This document shows positions 63,859 to 64,000 of a stretch of 64,000 bases of DNA, piece by piece. The notes beneath the pieces are model-generated. The model made no database searches. It worked only from the letters and a program-made list of their open reading frames with translations, and had not been told where the DNA came from. Where the stretch lies: contig NZ_JAJOHV010000020.1 of NCBI RefSeq assembly GCF_021129175.1, positions 1 to 64,000 on the forward strand, read 5' to 3'. This DNA comes from Chromobacterium piscinae (GTDB lineage Bacteria > Pseudomonadota > Gammaproteobacteria > Burkholderiales > Chromobacteriaceae). Both the position numbers and the translations under genes were made by a program. Each line of letters begins with the position of its first letter. Within the stretch, counting starts at the first letter, position 1.

Positions 63859-64000
63859 ATTCTTCCTTGCCCGCATCCTGACGGGCATAGACCATGCGTC
63901 CGGCGCCGTCATCGACCTCTAGCTTGCCGTCTTTCCGCACCGTCAGGATCAGGTTCTGGAATGGCGGCTGCCTCAGATAGGCGGCATCGTCGACGGCGAA
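63857..64000 (-). CDS. C-terminal end of an unidentified protein (partial)
   Basis: The frame is open from the window edge to a TAA at 63857-63859, giving 47 residues (FAVDDAAYLRQPPFQNLILT ... VYARQDAGKEE). Sequence composition looks coding, and a convergent terminator follows. No family can be named from the fragment. Confidence 0.55.
   Translation of the reverse strand, partial: FAVDDAAYLRQPPFQNLILTVRKDGKLEVDDGAGRMVYARQDAGKEE

Overview
The window is about 64 kb of GC-rich (roughly 60-65%) chromosome. The gene set and protein sequences suggest a Neisseriales beta-proteobacterium close to Chromobacterium; this is inference from remembered gene content, not from a search. Most of it is compact housekeeping DNA: an rpfE-like gene, recJ, rmuC and ddl on the left; acnB, fbp, nrdDG and typA on the right. 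Many transporters and regulators lie between them.

Layout. (1) 1-5.9 kb: repair and cell-wall genes. (2) 5.9-7.0 kb: a cation antiporter. (3) 7.2-17.6 kb: an accessory island that starts at a near-canonical XerCD dif site (7224-7251). It carries a filamentous-phage (inovirus) remnant: a HTH gene, a DUF2726 gene, zot and a 5'-truncated DUF2523 gene. Inside the phage frame sit three unrelated cargoes: an AT-rich stand-alone class III cyclase-like gene, an AT-rich type VI effector/immunity-like cluster (DUF3304 lipoprotein, Tle1 phospholipase, a transthyretin-like fragment, a papain-like protein and a membrane-anchored protein), and an arsRC-acr3 operon. A decayed second copy of the DUF2726 gene marks the right edge. 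The dif site implies that the window covers the replication terminus.

(4) 18.8-25.7 kb: seven overlapping genes forming a probable lipid-biosynthesis operon (KAS III, SDR, metallo-hydrolase, F390-synthetase-like adenylating enzyme, PAP2 phosphatase, sterol-desaturase-type hydroxylase, fatty acid desaturase). I cannot match it to a characterised pathway, and it is the best candidate here for an undescribed system. (5) 25.7-35.7 kb: a GNAT-like gene, an M24 peptidase with altered metal ligands, a TetR/MATE divergon with a clear operator, and a four-gene ABC exporter. (6) 35.9-44.2 kb: a periplasmic binding protein, a chemoreceptor, a PadR/siderophore-reductase pair with a perfect operator palindrome, a BMP-family binding protein with a structured leader, a second MATE pump and small genes.

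(7) 44.3-64 kb: acnB with a divergent LysR gene; a fluoride riboswitch in front of a CLC-F fluoride exporter; fbp; a SRAP peptidase; a GST; an MFS carrier; a large secreted lipoprotein gene that overlaps nrdG tail to tail; nrdDG with FNR-like and NrdR-like boxes; typA; and a secreted protein with a possible eqolisin-like fold. The first and last genes are cut by the window edges.
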